A stretch of 62,293 nt of DNA from positions 1 to 62,293 of the forward strand of contig CABPWH010000003.1 in NCBI GenBank assembly GCA_902461085.1, read 5' to 3'. The translations under genes and the position numbers were made by a program. This document shows, piece after piece, positions 1 to 8,876 of this stretch (position 1 is its first letter; each line of letters opens with the position of its first letter). This DNA is from an uncultured Collinsella sp. (GTDB taxonomy: Bacteria > Actinomycetota > Coriobacteriia > Coriobacteriales > Coriobacteriaceae). The notes beneath the pieces are model-generated. The model saw only the letters and a list, made by a program, of their open reading frames with translations. It did not search any database and was not told the origin of the DNA.

Positions 1-1
1 G

Positions 2-1225
2 CGTGATGGTTGCGCGGGGGGGGGGTTTTGCAGCGGCGCCCCGCGTCTTGCCGAGAGCTACCTCAACGACGATGCCGTGCTCACCTGTGCCGTGAAGTCG
101 GGAGCTAAGGCAATTCATCCCGGCTACGGTTTCTTTTCCGAGAAGGCGAGCTTCGTGCGCGACTGCGACAAGTACGGTCTGGCGTTTGTTGGTCCCTCGG
201 CCGAGGTCATCGACAACATGGGCGACAAGGACGCCGCACGTCGAACGGCTGCTGCGGCGGGCGTGCCCATCGTGCCGGGTTGCGATCTGCTCAAAAGTCC
301 CGAGGAGGCGACGGCCGAGGCCGAGCGCATTGGCTGCCCCGTGCTTATTAAGGCGCGTGCCGGCGGTGGCGGCCGCGGCATTCGTAAGGTCGAGCGCGTG
401 GAAGATGCGGCAAAGGCGTTTATCGAGGCGCGTGCCGAGGGCGAGGCCGTTTTTGGCGACGGCGAGTGCTACATGGAGAAGTTCGTTGCGCCGGCGCACC
501 ATGTCGAGGTGCAGATTATGGCCGATAAGCAGGGCCATGTGTTTTCGCTCGGCGAGCGCGAGTGCTCGGTGCAGCGCCGCAACCAAAAGCTAATCGAGGA
601 GAGCCCCGCGCCGTGCCTCGACGGACACGACGACATTCGTGTTCGCATGCACAAGGCGGCACGCGACCTGGCTCGTGCCGTCGGCTACGAGGGAGCCGGC
701 ACCATCGAGTTTTTGTACTCGGACGACGGCAATTTCTACTTTATGGAAATGAACACGCGTCTGCAGGTTGAGCATCCGGTCACGGAGTTTGTGACCGATA
801 CCGACCTGGTCAAGTGGCAGCTGCGCGTGGCAGCCGGCCAGTCCCTGCCCTTTGAGCAGGAGGACGTACCGGTCCGCAACCACGCCATGGAGTGCCGCAT
901 CAATGCCGAAACGCCGGACTTTCTGCCGTCATGCGGAACGGTCACCGCGTTGCGTGTGCCGGGTGGTCCGCGCGTGCGCTGGGATTCCGCTATGTTTGCT
1001 GGTGCGAACGTTCCGCCGTACTACGACTCCATGCTTGGCAAGCTCATCGTGTGTGCGCCCACGCGTGACGGCGCCATTCGCAAGATGCGCTCGGCCCTGG
1101 GCGAGCTCGTGATTGAGGGCGTGAGCGAAAACAGCGAGCTTCAGCTCGACGTGCTGGCAAACGACGAGTTCTTGTCGGGCATGTATCACACCGATCTGAT
1201 GGGGCATCTCTATGCTGATGAATAG
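2..1225 (+). CDS. accC: Biotin carboxylase subunit of acetyl-CoA carboxylase, 5' end missing
   Basis: ATP-grasp biotin carboxylase that carboxylates biotin on BCCP in the first step of fatty-acid synthesis. The frame is open from base 2 and the true start lies outside the window. Family motifs include AIHPGYGFFSE, the glycine-rich ATP loop RAGGGGRGIR and the catalytic stretch MEMNTRLQVEHPVTE. A GTG at 77 is only the first in-frame start codon; the family N-terminus continues upstream (AESYLND is already conserved). A ten-G run near base 12-21 makes the first codons unreliable. It overlaps accDA by 14 nt, so the two are cotranscribed. Identity is very secure. Confidence 0.95.
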   Translation, partial: RDGCAGGGFCSGAPRLAESYLNDDAVLTCAVKSGAKAIHPGYGFFSEKASFVRDCDKYGLAFVGPSAEVIDNMGDKDAARRTAAAAGVPIVPGCDLLKSPEEATAEAERIGCPVLIKARAGGGGRGIRKVERVEDAAKAFIEARAEGEAVFGDGECYMEKFVAPAHHVEVQIMADKQGHVFSLGERECSVQRRNQKLIEESPAPCLDGHDDIRVRMHKAARDLARAVGYEGAGTIEFLYSDDGNFYFMEMNTRLQVEHPVTEFVTDTDLVKWQLRVAAGQSLPFEQEDVPVRNHAMECRINAETPDFLPSCGTVTALRVPGGPRVRWDSAMFAGANVPPYYDSMLGKLIVCAPTRDGAIRKMRSALGELVIEGVSENSELQLDVLANDEFLSGMYHTDLMGHLYADE

Positions 1226-2936
1226 AAAAGCGAAGACGGTCAACGTCCTCGAGGGACCGATGACCGAGTCGTGCGCCGAGTTTCCCGCGCGCCACGTGTT
1301 TATCAAGTGCCCGGAGTGCCGCCGTGTGATCGATGAGGCACGCCTGCACGACAACCTCGAGGTCTGCCCTCGTTGCGGCAAACACTTTCGCGTAAGCGGT
1401 CGCGCGCGCATGCGCATGACGGTCGACGAGGGCACGTTTGAGGAATGGGATGCCAATCTGGCGTCGGAGGACTTCCTCTCGTTTCCCGGCTATGCCGACA
1501 AGCTCAAGAGCGTGAGCGAGCGTTCGGGCGAGCGCGATGCCGTCGTGTGCGGTAGGGGTAAAATCTGCGGCTGCGATACCGCGCTCTTCTTTATGGATGC
1601 CAACTTTATGATGGGCTCGATGGGCTCCGTGGTGGGTGAGAAGATCTGTCGCACATTTGAGCGTGCGACCGAGCTGGGATTGCCGGTTGTCGGCTTTACC
1701 GTTTCGGGCGGCGCGCGCATGCAAGAGGGCGTGACGTCGCTTATGCAGATGGCCAAGATTTCTGCGGCGGTTAGGCGCCACAGCGAGGCGGGCGGTCTGT
1801 ATATCACGGTGCTCACCGACCCCACGACTGGAGGCGTAACCGCGAGCTTTGCCATGGAGGGCGACATTATCCTGGCCGAGCCCGATGCCCTGACGGCATT
1901 TGCCGGCCCGCGCGTGATCGAGCAGAACATGCACAAGCGCCTGCCCAAGGGATTCCAGCGCTCCGAGTTTTTGCTGGAGCACGGCTTTTGCGATGCCGTT
2001 GTTCCGCGTGGCGAGATTGCGCTCACGGTAGGCGAGCTGCTGGCACTGCACGAAGGGCACGCGCCCGGCCTGGGGGCACCGCATGAGATCGTGCATACGG
2101 GTCGTCGCGGCAAAAAGCTGGGACACTTGTTCAAGCGCTCGACCGCACCAAAAACCGCGCTCGAGATTGTCAAGCAGACCCGCTCGGCAGATCGCGCCAC
2201 GGCGGGCGAGATGATCTCGCTGGGCCTGGATGGATTTGTGGAGCTGCATGGCGACCGTTACTTTGGCGACGACGCCGCCGTGGTGGCTGGCATTGGCTGG
2301 AAAGACGGGCGACCCGTGACGGTTATCGCCGTCGAGCGCGGTACCACGACCAAAGAGCGCATGCGTCGCAACTTTGGTATGGCACATCCCGAGGGCTACC
2401 GCAAAGCGCGTCGCCTTATGCGCCAGGCCGAAAAGTTTGGTCGACCGGTTCTGTGTCTGGTCGATACTTCGGGCGCGTTTTGCGGCATCGGTGCCGAGGA
2501 GCGCGGCCAGGGCGAGGCGATTGCCCAGAATCTCATGGAGATGAGCGGCCTCAAGACGCCGATTGTCTCGGTGGTGACAGGCGAGGGCGGCTCTGGTGGC
2601 GCGCTGGCGCTGTCCGTGGCCGACCGCATCCTGATGCTCTCGAGCTCGGCCTATTCGGTCGTGAGCCCCGAGGCCTGTGCGTCGATCCTGTGGAAGGATG
2701 CCGAGCGCGCGAATGAGGCCGCCGAGGCGCTTAAGCTCACGGCCCCCGATCTGTTGGCGCTCGGCATCATCGACGGCATTGTTGACGATAGGGGCCTGTC
2801 GCATGAGGAGATCGCCGGTGCCGTCATGTCCTCGGCATTTGATGCCTTCGATACGCTTGGGCAGCTCGACGACGCGACCCTCACAAACCTTCGCTACGAA
2901 AAGTACCGCGCAATCGGTCAGTACCGCACGATGTGA
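1212..2936 (+). CDS. accDA: Fused acetyl-CoA carboxylase carboxyltransferase, beta-alpha
   Basis: A single 574-residue chain joins the two carboxyltransferase halves that are separate AccD and AccA in E. coli. Residues about 30-55 carry the AccD zinc ribbon (CPEC and CPRC pairs). The crotonase-fold beta half follows (SGGARMQEGV), and from about residue 310 the alpha half (GDRYFGDDAAVVAGI, then GEGGSGGALAL). It transfers carboxyl from biotin to acetyl-CoA to give malonyl-CoA. It starts inside the accC end, so translation is probably coupled. A fused subunit fixes 1:1 stoichiometry. The domain order and zinc cysteines are read directly. Confidence 0.95.
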   Translation: MLMNRKAKTVNVLEGPMTESCAEFPARHVFIKCPECRRVIDEARLHDNLEVCPRCGKHFRVSGRARMRMTVDEGTFEEWDANLASEDFLSFPGYADKLKSVSERSGERDAVVCGRGKICGCDTALFFMDANFMMGSMGSVVGEKICRTFERATELGLPVVGFTVSGGARMQEGVTSLMQMAKISAAVRRHSEAGGLYITVLTDPTTGGVTASFAMEGDIILAEPDALTAFAGPRVIEQNMHKRLPKGFQRSEFLLEHGFCDAVVPRGEIALTVGELLALHEGHAPGLGAPHEIVHTGRRGKKLGHLFKRSTAPKTALEIVKQTRSADRATAGEMISLGLDGFVELHGDRYFGDDAAVVAGIGWKDGRPVTVIAVERGTTTKERMRRNFGMAHPEGYRKARRLMRQAEKFGRPVLCLVDTSGAFCGIGAEERGQGEAIAQNLMEMSGLKTPIVSVVTGEGGSGGALALSVADRILMLSSSAYSVVSPEACASILWKDAERANEAAEALKLTAPDLLALGIIDGIVDDRGLSHEEIAGAVMSSAFDAFDTLGQLDDATLTNLRYEKYRAIGQYRTM

Positions 2937-2976
2937 CAAAGGGACAGCCCGCATGTCATATTGGGAAAGGCGTTCC

Positions 2977-4191
2977 ATGCTACAAGTTTCTAACACCTCG
3001 TTTACAACGTCGGTTTCATCAAACGCCATGGCCGTGGTGGACTATCTGTCCAAAAGCATGATGTCGGCGCTGCCGTTTATTGTCTGCGCGGCGTTGTTCC
3101 GCACCGTCGCTGTCATTATGGGCGAAGGCATGCTGGGCCTGTGGTCTGCCGATTCCGATATCTATCGCCTGTTCTACAGTTGGCTCTATAACGCCGGCTA
3201 CTACTTTTTGTCCATTTATCTTGGTTGGGCGGCCGCCCGCCAGCTCGGTTGCTCGGAGCAGCTGGGCATGATGCTGGGCGGCGTATTGATTGCGCCCGAT
3301 CTGCTTAAGCTCGTCGATGCCGCATCGACGACGGGGGCATCGATGACTTCCGTGTATGGTCTGCTTCCCGCGCCGGTCAACGATTACACGACGACTGTTA
3401 TTCCGGTTCTCATCTCGGTGCCCGTGCTATGGCGAGTGGAGTGTTTCTTTAAGCGCGTTATCCCTAAGGCCGTGGCGTTTTCGTTTGTTCCGTTTACAAC
3501 CATGCTTGCCATGGTTCCGGTTTCGCTGTGTATCACGGCGCCGGCGGGCAGCTATCTGGGCATGCTGTTGGGCCAGCTTATGTTTATGCTTGGCAATTCC
3601 GGTGGCATCGTGTCGCTGCTCACACTCATGGGGCTTGCCGCGGGTTGGGAGTTTCTTAAGATTGCAGGCGTCAGCAACGTTGTCCTATCGCTTGCCTATG
3701 CTCAGTTTATGAGTGTGGGAACGGATTCGTGCATCCTGATCGCCGCGACGATGGCGACGTTCGCCGTTTGGGGCATGCCCTTTGGCGCGTCGCTCCGCGT
3801 TGCGGATAAGGACGAGAAGGCACTCATGCTGGGCTATTCAATCTCGGGTATTCTTGGCGGCGTAAGCGAGCCGGCGCTGTACGGTTGCGGCTTTAAATAT
3901 GGCAGGTGCCTGACATGCATGGCCATTGGCGGCGCCGTCGGAGGCCTTGTTGCGGCCGTGGGCCACGTTACGGCCTATACCATCGGCATGACGAATGTCC
4001 TTATGGTCATTGGCTTTGCCACGGGCGGCATCTCGAACCTGCTGTGGTGCTGCGTTGCCGGCGGTGTTGCATTTGCGGTGTCTGCGGCGCTGAGCTACTG
4101 CTTTGGCGTGGTGCCGGCGCAGGGACAGGCGGCAGAAGACGGGGCCGATTCACCCGAAACCTCGAAGAGCGTGGCCGAAGCAAGCGCGTAA
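2977..4191 (+). CDS. Orphan PTS EIIC membrane protein, glucose/beta-glucoside type
   Basis: About 404 residues and roughly ten hydrophobic segments. The GVSEPALYG motif is the signature of the EIIC substrate channel in the glucose-glucoside PTS superfamily. No EIIB or EIIA domain is fused or adjacent, so it must borrow partners or act otherwise. Start at ATG 2977 is chosen for a strong Shine-Dalgarno (gggaaagg at 2963-2970, 6 nt spacing); ATG 2953 is an alternative. The C-tail is Ala/Glu-rich and hydrophilic. It follows accDA by 40 nt and a terminator-like hairpin follows it. Substrate cannot be told. Confidence 0.8.
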   Translation: MLQVSNTSFTTSVSSNAMAVVDYLSKSMMSALPFIVCAALFRTVAVIMGEGMLGLWSADSDIYRLFYSWLYNAGYYFLSIYLGWAAARQLGCSEQLGMMLGGVLIAPDLLKLVDAASTTGASMTSVYGLLPAPVNDYTTTVIPVLISVPVLWRVECFFKRVIPKAVAFSFVPFTTMLAMVPVSLCITAPAGSYLGMLLGQLMFMLGNSGGIVSLLTLMGLAAGWEFLKIAGVSNVVLSLAYAQFMSVGTDSCILIAATMATFAVWGMPFGASLRVADKDEKALMLGYSISGILGGVSEPALYGCGFKYGRCLTCMAIGGAVGGLVAAVGHVTAYTIGMTNVLMVIGFATGGISNLLWCCVAGGVAFAVSAALSYCFGVVPAQGQAAEDGADSPETSKSVAEASA

Positions 4192-4229
4192 ACCTGTGCG
4201 ACACAAGGACGATTCCTTTGCCACATTCT

Positions 4230-4263
4230 AAGGCCGTGGCCCGTGTGGGTTGCGGCCTTTTTG
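4230..4263 (+). terminator. Rho-independent terminator after the EIIC gene
   Basis: Seven-bp stem aaggccg/cggcctt (4230-4236 with 4253-4259) followed by a T run. It separates the acc/EIIC unit from the downstream cation exporter. Confidence 0.75.
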
Positions 4264-4341
4264 TATCTGTGGGGCAAAGTGGCTACACTACAATCCGTTT
4301 GAGCAATAGATATATAGATAGCACCGTGGGGGCGGATGTAG

Positions 4342-5496
4342 ATGGTCGAGTGGATTGTTAAGCGTGCGCAGGGCGACCGTGCGCGCGTGGGCACGTTGAC
4401 GGGCGTGGTGTGTATTCTCGCCAATGTGGCACTATGCGCTGCGAAGGGCGCAATTGGCGTGCTGTCGGGATCGGTTTCGATCGTGGCGGATGCCATGAAC
4501 AACCTGTCCGATGCCAGCTCAAACATTGTGAGCGTGCTGGGCTTTAAACTTGCGAGCAAGCCGGCGGACCCCGAGCATCCTTACGGACATGGCCGCTACG
4601 AGTATCTCTCGGGTCTGGTCGTGGCGGCGCTCGTGCTGCTGATCGGCGTTGAGCTGGTGAAGTCCTCGGTTGAGCGCATCATCCACCCCGAACCTGTCGA
4701 GTTCTCGCTTGCCCTGGTGGCAGTCCTGGCGCTTTCGATGGCCGTAAAGCTCTGGATGGCGGCCCTCAACCAAAAGCTCGGCGATCGTATCGAGTCCGAG
4801 ACGCTGCATGCGACCGCGCAGGATTCCAAGAACGATGTCCTTGCCACAGGCGCCGTGCTGGCGTGCGCGATTGTTTCCCAGGTGACGCATATCAATCTTG
4901 ATGCTTGGGTTGGACTTGCCGTTGGCGCCTATATTGGCTGGAGCGGCCTTGAACTTATTCAAGATACGGTGAGCCCGCTTTTGGGCCAGTCGCCCGATCC
5001 TAAGCTGGTCAAGCACATTCGAGACAAGATCATGAGCTATCCCGGCGTTTTGGGCGTTCACGATTTGATGGTTCACGACTACGGCCCGGGCAGGAAGTTT
5101 GCAAGTGCGCACGCCGAGATGGCGGCCGAGGCCAGCCCGCTGGAAAGCCACGACACGCTCGATAACATCGAGCAGGCGTTTAGGAACGAAGACGGCATGA
5201 TTGTCACGCTCCATTACGACCCCATCGTGACCGACGATCCCAAGGTAGCGAGCATGCGTTTGCGCATTAACGCAATGGCTCAGGAGATCGATAGTCGCCT
5301 CTCGATTCATGACCTGCGCTGTGTGCCAGGTCCTACGCACACCAACGTGATCTTTGACTGCGTGCGTCCCTCAGATCTGCAGATGAGTGCCGAAGACGTA
5401 AAGCACGCGCTGGCACAACGGGTCGAGTCGGAATACCCCAAGTCGATTGCCAAGATCACGATCGACGAAGACTACGTAGGCCATACCCACGAGTAG
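4342..5496 (+). CDS. Cation diffusion facilitator (CDF) family metal exporter
   Basis: A 384-residue proton-driven divalent-cation exporter of the inner membrane. The N-terminal half has about six membrane segments with paired metal-site motifs: DAMNNLSDASSN in segment 2 and HATAQDSKNDVLAT in segment 5. The C-terminal third is a long cytoplasmic domain (from about residue 225). It starts with AHAEMAAEASPLESHDT, the ferredoxin-like CDF dimerisation fold, and has a further ~90-residue extension ending in a His-containing tail (YVGHTHE). Metal (Zn, Mn, Fe) cannot be decided from sequence alone. It stands alone between a terminator and the mutase gene. Confidence 0.9.
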   Translation: MVEWIVKRAQGDRARVGTLTGVVCILANVALCAAKGAIGVLSGSVSIVADAMNNLSDASSNIVSVLGFKLASKPADPEHPYGHGRYEYLSGLVVAALVLLIGVELVKSSVERIIHPEPVEFSLALVAVLALSMAVKLWMAALNQKLGDRIESETLHATAQDSKNDVLATGAVLACAIVSQVTHINLDAWVGLAVGAYIGWSGLELIQDTVSPLLGQSPDPKLVKHIRDKIMSYPGVLGVHDLMVHDYGPGRKFASAHAEMAAEASPLESHDTLDNIEQAFRNEDGMIVTLHYDPIVTDDPKVASMRLRINAMAQEIDSRLSIHDLRCVPGPTHTNVIFDCVRPSDLQMSAEDVKHALAQRVESEYPKSIAKITIDEDYVGHTHE

Positions 5497-5535
5497 GGCT
5501 GCGCCGGTAAAGCTAGGTATACAGAAGGGGAGAAT

Positions 5536-6156
5536 ATGAAGAGGCTGTACCTGCTCCGCCACGGCCAGACGGAGTTCAACGTCAAGAAGCTGGTCCAGGG
5601 CCGCTGCGATTCGTCGCTGACCGACCTTGGCCGCAAACAAGCGGGAATGGCAGCCGCATGGCTCAAAGCCCACGGCGTCGTCCCCGACAAAGTGGTCTCA
5701 TCACCCTTAGGCCGAGCCATGGACACGGCAAGTCTCGTCGCACGCGAACTTCTCAGCCCAGACGCCGCTGTCGAGCCCTGCAAAGGAATCATCGAGCGCT
5801 GCTACGGCACCTTCGAAGAAGGCCCCCACGACGCCCTGCCCACCGACGTCTGGGATCCAGGCGAGGACTTGGTCCCCTTCGGAGGAGAAGGAAGCCGGGC
5901 ACTGCAAGAGCGCATGGTAGACACCCTCACCAATCTCATGGGCGCCGAGGGCATCGAAACCCTCCTAGCAGTAAGCCACGGCAGCGCCAGCCGCCAATTC
6001 ATCAAGGCTGCAGCCCCAGAGGGCTTCGAGCTCCCAACAAAACTCCCCAACTGCGCCATCATGATCTTTGATTTTGAGGATTCGCAAGAAGAATGCGACA
6101 CGTCCCAATGTAAGTTCACCTTGCAGCAGATCATCGATCCTCAACAAAGTCTTTAG
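5536..6156 (+). CDS. Histidine phosphatase / phosphoglycerate mutase family protein
   Basis: A 206-residue protein with the family start LLRHGQTEFN (catalytic RHG) and the second catalytic histidine in AVSHGSASRQF. It could be a cofactor-dependent phosphoglycerate mutase or a broad phosphatase; length and divergence favour the latter. SD gaaggggag precedes the ATG. Codons such as tca, cta and cca are common here but rare in neighbours, which hints at transfer. Its 3' end is part of a direct repeat whose second copy, with a broken gene fragment, lies 11.5 kb downstream at 17552-17741. Confidence 0.85.
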   Translation: MKRLYLLRHGQTEFNVKKLVQGRCDSSLTDLGRKQAGMAAAWLKAHGVVPDKVVSSPLGRAMDTASLVARELLSPDAAVEPCKGIIERCYGTFEEGPHDALPTDVWDPGEDLVPFGGEGSRALQERMVDTLTNLMGAEGIETLLAVSHGSASRQFIKAAAPEGFELPTKLPNCAIMIFDFEDSQEECDTSQCKFTLQQIIDPQQSL

Positions 6157-6203
6157 CCTGAGCGAGCAGAGTTAAGCAGGCATCAACGTGTCGTCTCCCG
6201 AGC
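6136..6203 (+). repeat. Left copy of a 68-bp direct repeat bounding the sulfatase-PTS island
   Basis: The segment covers the last codons of the mutase gene, a small GCCTG/CAGGC hairpin and the first codons of the agaS remnant. It matches 17674-17741 at 65 of 68 positions by eye. The two copies bracket 11.5 kb of carbohydrate genes. Confidence 0.85.
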
Positions 6204-6415
6204 TTTGGCTTGACACGCTGAACATCTACAAGGATAACCTTGAGGCCGTCGAGGCGTTCCTGGCCGACGCCCGCGCCATGGGCGACGGTCGCCTCAATGT
6301 GGTGCTCACCGGTGCCGGCACCTCCGATTACGTGGGTGAGGTTGTCGTCCTCAACCCCGACCTATCCCTCGTCGAGACCTATCTCGGTGGCGAGAGCGTC
6401 TACACTGAGAAGTAG
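6188..6415 (+). pseudogene. agaS-nagA chimeric deletion scar
   Basis: A 75-codon frame starting at GTG. The first about 51 residues (SPELWLDTLNIYKDNLEAV, then VVLTGAGTSDYVG) look like the N-terminus of AgaS, a SIS-domain ketose/aldose isomerase of about 390 residues. The last about 24 (VVVLNPDLSLVETYLGGE) look like the C-terminus of N-acetylglucosamine-6-phosphate deacetylase NagA. The junction near 6340 is in frame. The simplest explanation is a deletion that removed the rest of agaS and most of a neighbouring nagA. A working product is unlikely. Both halves are assigned from memory of family patterns. Confidence 0.65.
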
Positions 6416-6450
6416 CTGCTGACCTATTTGCGATTTGATGCGAATAATGA

Positions 6451-6485
6451 GACCCCGATTCGGCTTTATCGAATCGGGGTCTTTG
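6451..6485. terminator. Strong hairpin terminator between convergent units
   Basis: A perfect 12-bp stem gaccccgattcg/cgaatcggggtc (6451-6462 with 6470-6481) with a 7-nt loop and TTTG after it. It can end transcription from the left and from the DeoR genes on the right. Confidence 0.85.
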
Positions 6486-6514
6486 CTGTGGTGTCCAGCT
6501 AAATCAAAACAGGC

Positions 6515-7276
6515 CTATTCTGCGACGATGATGCGAGTTGATTCGAGAACCATGGAACGCTGTTTGTCGTTGACATTTGCATCGGTGATGAGTGCGTCCA
6601 TTTGATCGAGATTGAAGAAGCCGAAGAAGTCCATCTGTCCGATCTTGCTTGAATCGCAGACAAGGTAACGCTTGGCGGCGCGATCGCAAGCGAGCGCCTG
6701 TAAGCGTCCTTCCTCAAGGTTAGAACAGGAGATGGATTGGGCGAGTACGCCGTTGGTGCCGATAAAGCAAGTGTCGATACCGAGCGGGGCGAGAGCATCT
6801 TCGGCGATGGGCCCGACGAAAGAACCCGATCGTTTGCGATACTGTCCTCCCAGGGCCCAGATCTCCACATCGTTACGCGTCTGGAGCATGTTCAGCACGA
6901 TGATGCTGTTTGTGATGACGCGCAGCCGCATGCGCGGCAGCGCACGGGCGATGAGAGCGCAAGTCGAACCGGGTCCGAGGAAGATGGTGTCGCGCTCTCT
7001 GATGAGGTTGACAGCGGTGCGTGCGATATGCTCTTTTTCAGGGGAGCGGATTGAGAGCTTTTCAAAAAACGGGACCTCTTCGGCAATGGGGGAGCCGCTT
7101 GAAAGTCGGATGCCACCGTACTCGCGGATGACGCCAGCGCGTCGCGAGAGCTCATCGAAGTCTCTTCGAGCGGTCATTTCAGATATACCAAAGATTGTTG
7201 CGGCTTGGGCAACAGTGACCATTCCGCGCTGAGCGCACAGCTCAAGTAATTGTTCGTGACGTTCGGGTTTAAGCAT
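6515..7276 (-). CDS. DeoR-family transcriptional regulator
   Basis: A 253-residue sugar-responsive repressor. The N-terminal winged helix (ERHEQLLELCAQRG, SEMTARRDFDELSRR) is followed by the DeoRC sugar-phosphate sensor domain, with the usual FLGPGSTC and ITNS patterns. It lies just downstream of, and codirectional with, a second DeoR gene (15 nt gap), so both are probably one transcript divergent from the PTS operon. The ligand is likely a phosphosugar from that PTS; this is inference. Confidence 0.9.
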   Translation of the reverse strand: MLKPERHEQLLELCAQRGMVTVAQAATIFGISEMTARRDFDELSRRAGVIREYGGIRLSSGSPIAEEVPFFEKLSIRSPEKEHIARTAVNLIRERDTIFLGPGSTCALIARALPRMRLRVITNSIIVLNMLQTRNDVEIWALGGQYRKRSGSFVGPIAEDALAPLGIDTCFIGTNGVLAQSISCSNLEEGRLQALACDRAAKRYLVCDSSKIGQMDFFGFFNLDQMDALITDANVNDKQRSMVLESTRIIVAE

Positions 7277-7291
7277 GGCTTGCCAATTGGA

Positions 7292-8056
7292 TTATGCGGT
7301 AATGACGGAGGTATAGGCGCGGAGGGCCTCGATGGTCCGGGGGTCTGCGTCCTCGTTAATGAATGCCGCGGTCATATCCTCCAGTGTGGTGAAAAGGCAG
7401 AAGTCGCGCCTTCCGACTTTTTCAGCATCTACAACAAGATAACGCTCCTGAGCTCGAGAAAGAGCGTCTGAGAGGACCATGGCTGCATCGGGACGAGAGC
7501 CAAAGACCTCGTTTCCAAAAATACCGGTTGCCGAGACGTAGGCCTTGGGAGCGGATAGACCGTAGGGGCCGCGGCCGTTGTATGGCATGGTGAAAACTCG
7601 CGTGTCGTGACGCATCATGCCACCAACAAAGAATAGATCTATATGTGGATTGTCGGCTAGCAGGTTCAGCACGGGAAGACTGTTGGTGACGACGCGTATG
7701 TCCTCCTGGGGCAAATACGAACACATGAGCTCGAGAGTGGAGCCTCCACCGAGAAAGATCGTATCGCCGGCTGAGACGGTTTGGGCGGCGGCTATAGCAG
7801 CGGCACGTTTCTGATCAACTTGAAAATGACGTTTCTCCTCATGCGGGGTCAAACGTGAAAGGGCTGTTCCGTGGGCGGAGTGTGGAAGCTGAGCCCCTCC
7901 GTGTACGCGCACAAGAAGGCCCTTGTCGGCAAGCTCGGCCAGGTCACGCCTGATGGTCATATCCGAAACAGATAGGGTATTAGATATCTCGTTTACCGAT
8001 ACCGAATGATGTTGATCGAGCAAGTCGAGAATGGCCTGCTGGCGTTCGGATTTCAT
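7292..8056 (-). CDS. DeoR-family transcriptional regulator
   Basis: A 254-residue paralogue of the adjacent regulator, with HTH SVSDMTIRRDLAELADKG and sensor motifs FLGGGSTLELM and VVTNSLPVL. Start taken at ATG 8056 (SD ggga g, 9 nt spacing) rather than 8074. It is divergent from the PTS operon, and the 262 bp between them carry repeated AACGAAC words that resemble DeoR operators. Two different DeoR proteins at one operon suggest dual control or heteromers. Confidence 0.9.
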   Translation of the reverse strand: MKSERQQAILDLLDQHHSVSVNEISNTLSVSDMTIRRDLAELADKGLLVRVHGGAQLPHSAHGTALSRLTPHEEKRHFQVDQKRAAAIAAAQTVSAGDTIFLGGGSTLELMCSYLPQEDIRVVTNSLPVLNLLADNPHIDLFFVGGMMRHDTRVFTMPYNGRGPYGLSAPKAYVSATGIFGNEVFGSRPDAAMVLSDALSRAQERYLVVDAEKVGRRDFCLFTTLEDMTAAFINEDADPRTIEALRAYTSVITA

Positions 8057-8318
8057 GAGTGCCGACTCCCTCATCGAGCGTTTGTTCTTATTTCAATGTA
8101 AACGAACAACATAAATAAACGCAAACCGTTCACGAAGGCACATTACCTTTCACCGGTCAAAACATAACGCTCACGGAAAAAACCATCAAATAGGAGGTAA
8201 ATAGAGCTCATTCCAAAAATCATCTCTTTACCAATAAACAAATATAGACGAACATAAACGAACAGAACGAACAGAACGAACAGAACGAAGAGAATTAATA
8301 AGTATGAAAGGACAGAAG
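8057..8318. promoter_or_regulatory. Divergent control region of the DeoR and PTS operons
   Basis: AT-rich, in contrast to its flanks. It contains AACGAAC words at several places (around 8100, 8250) and a run of four 9-bp direct repeats AACGAACAG at 8257-8292 (last copy AACGAAGAG) just before the EIIA start. DeoR repressors often bind such repeats. No clear -35/-10 pair could be fixed. Confidence 0.6.
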
Positions 8319-8759
8319 ATGCGTATCGGTGTCATCCTTGCAAGTCACGGAGAGTTCGCTCAGGCCGCCCTCGGCGCCGTCGAGATGATTGCGGGCAAGC
8401 AGCCTGATGTCATCGCTCTTGGTCTCACCGCCGAGAAGAGCCTGGAGTCTTTCGAGTCCGAGATGCGCGAGGCTTACGAGACCCTCAGCGCCGAGTGCGA
8501 ACTCGTCGTCACCCTATGCGACATCTACGGCGGCACCCCATTCAACGTGACTACCCGCTGCCTGCTCAACGGCATGAACATGGTTGCCTACACTGGCCTG
8601 TCCATGCCCGTTGCGGTCGAGCTCCTGCTCACCCGCGATGGCCTCGATTCCGCCGACGCGGTCCGTGCTCAGCTCACTGCCGCTCACGCCGGGGCCCAGC
8701 AGGAGATCAAGGCTCCCGCTCCGGCCGTGGAGGCAGACGAGGACGATTTGGACCTCTAG
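8319..8759 (+). CDS. PTS mannose-family EIIA
   Basis: A cytoplasmic phosphocarrier that takes phosphate from HPr. The family pattern is IGVILASHGEFA, with the phosphorylated His at position 10, then CDIYGGTPFN. Start ATG 8319 is preferred over 8304 because aaagga sits 6 nt upstream. The last 25 residues are an Ala/Pro and acidic tail (EADEDDLDL). First gene of an EIIA-EIIB-EIIC-EIID operon; 117 nt with a hairpin separates it from EIIB. Mannose-family systems handle hexoses, amino sugars and some sulfated or glycosaminoglycan-derived sugars; the downstream sulfatases favour the last. Confidence 0.93.
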   Translation: MRIGVILASHGEFAQAALGAVEMIAGKQPDVIALGLTAEKSLESFESEMREAYETLSAECELVVTLCDIYGGTPFNVTTRCLLNGMNMVAYTGLSMPVAVELLLTRDGLDSADAVRAQLTAAHAGAQQEIKAPAPAVEADEDDLDL

Positions 8760-8783
8760 GCTCGTTAGCCCGTCGATTCGAGT

Positions 8784-8814
8784 GGCGCTCACCCGTATCC
8801 CCCGAGTGGGCGCC
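8784..8814 (+). other. Intercistronic hairpin between EIIA and EIIB genes
   Basis: Nine-bp GC-rich stem (8784-8792 with 8806-8814, one G-T pair) without a T run. It could tune relative expression by protecting or pausing the mRNA. Confidence 0.5.
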
Positions 8815-8876
8815 TCGATCGAGCAGAGCATTCGTAAACGGTACTGAAGGAACGTGCAAACGAAAAGGAGAACATC

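Noticed and set aside
1..76. Frameshift in accC at the left edge
   Set aside because: The odd residues coincide with a ten-G run at the contig end, which is more likely sequence error than a real mutation.
1044..3029. Long minus-strand open frame (661 codons) over accDA
   Set aside because: Shadow of a high-GC gene; low-complexity His/Arg-rich translation, no ribosome site, and accDA on the other strand is certain.
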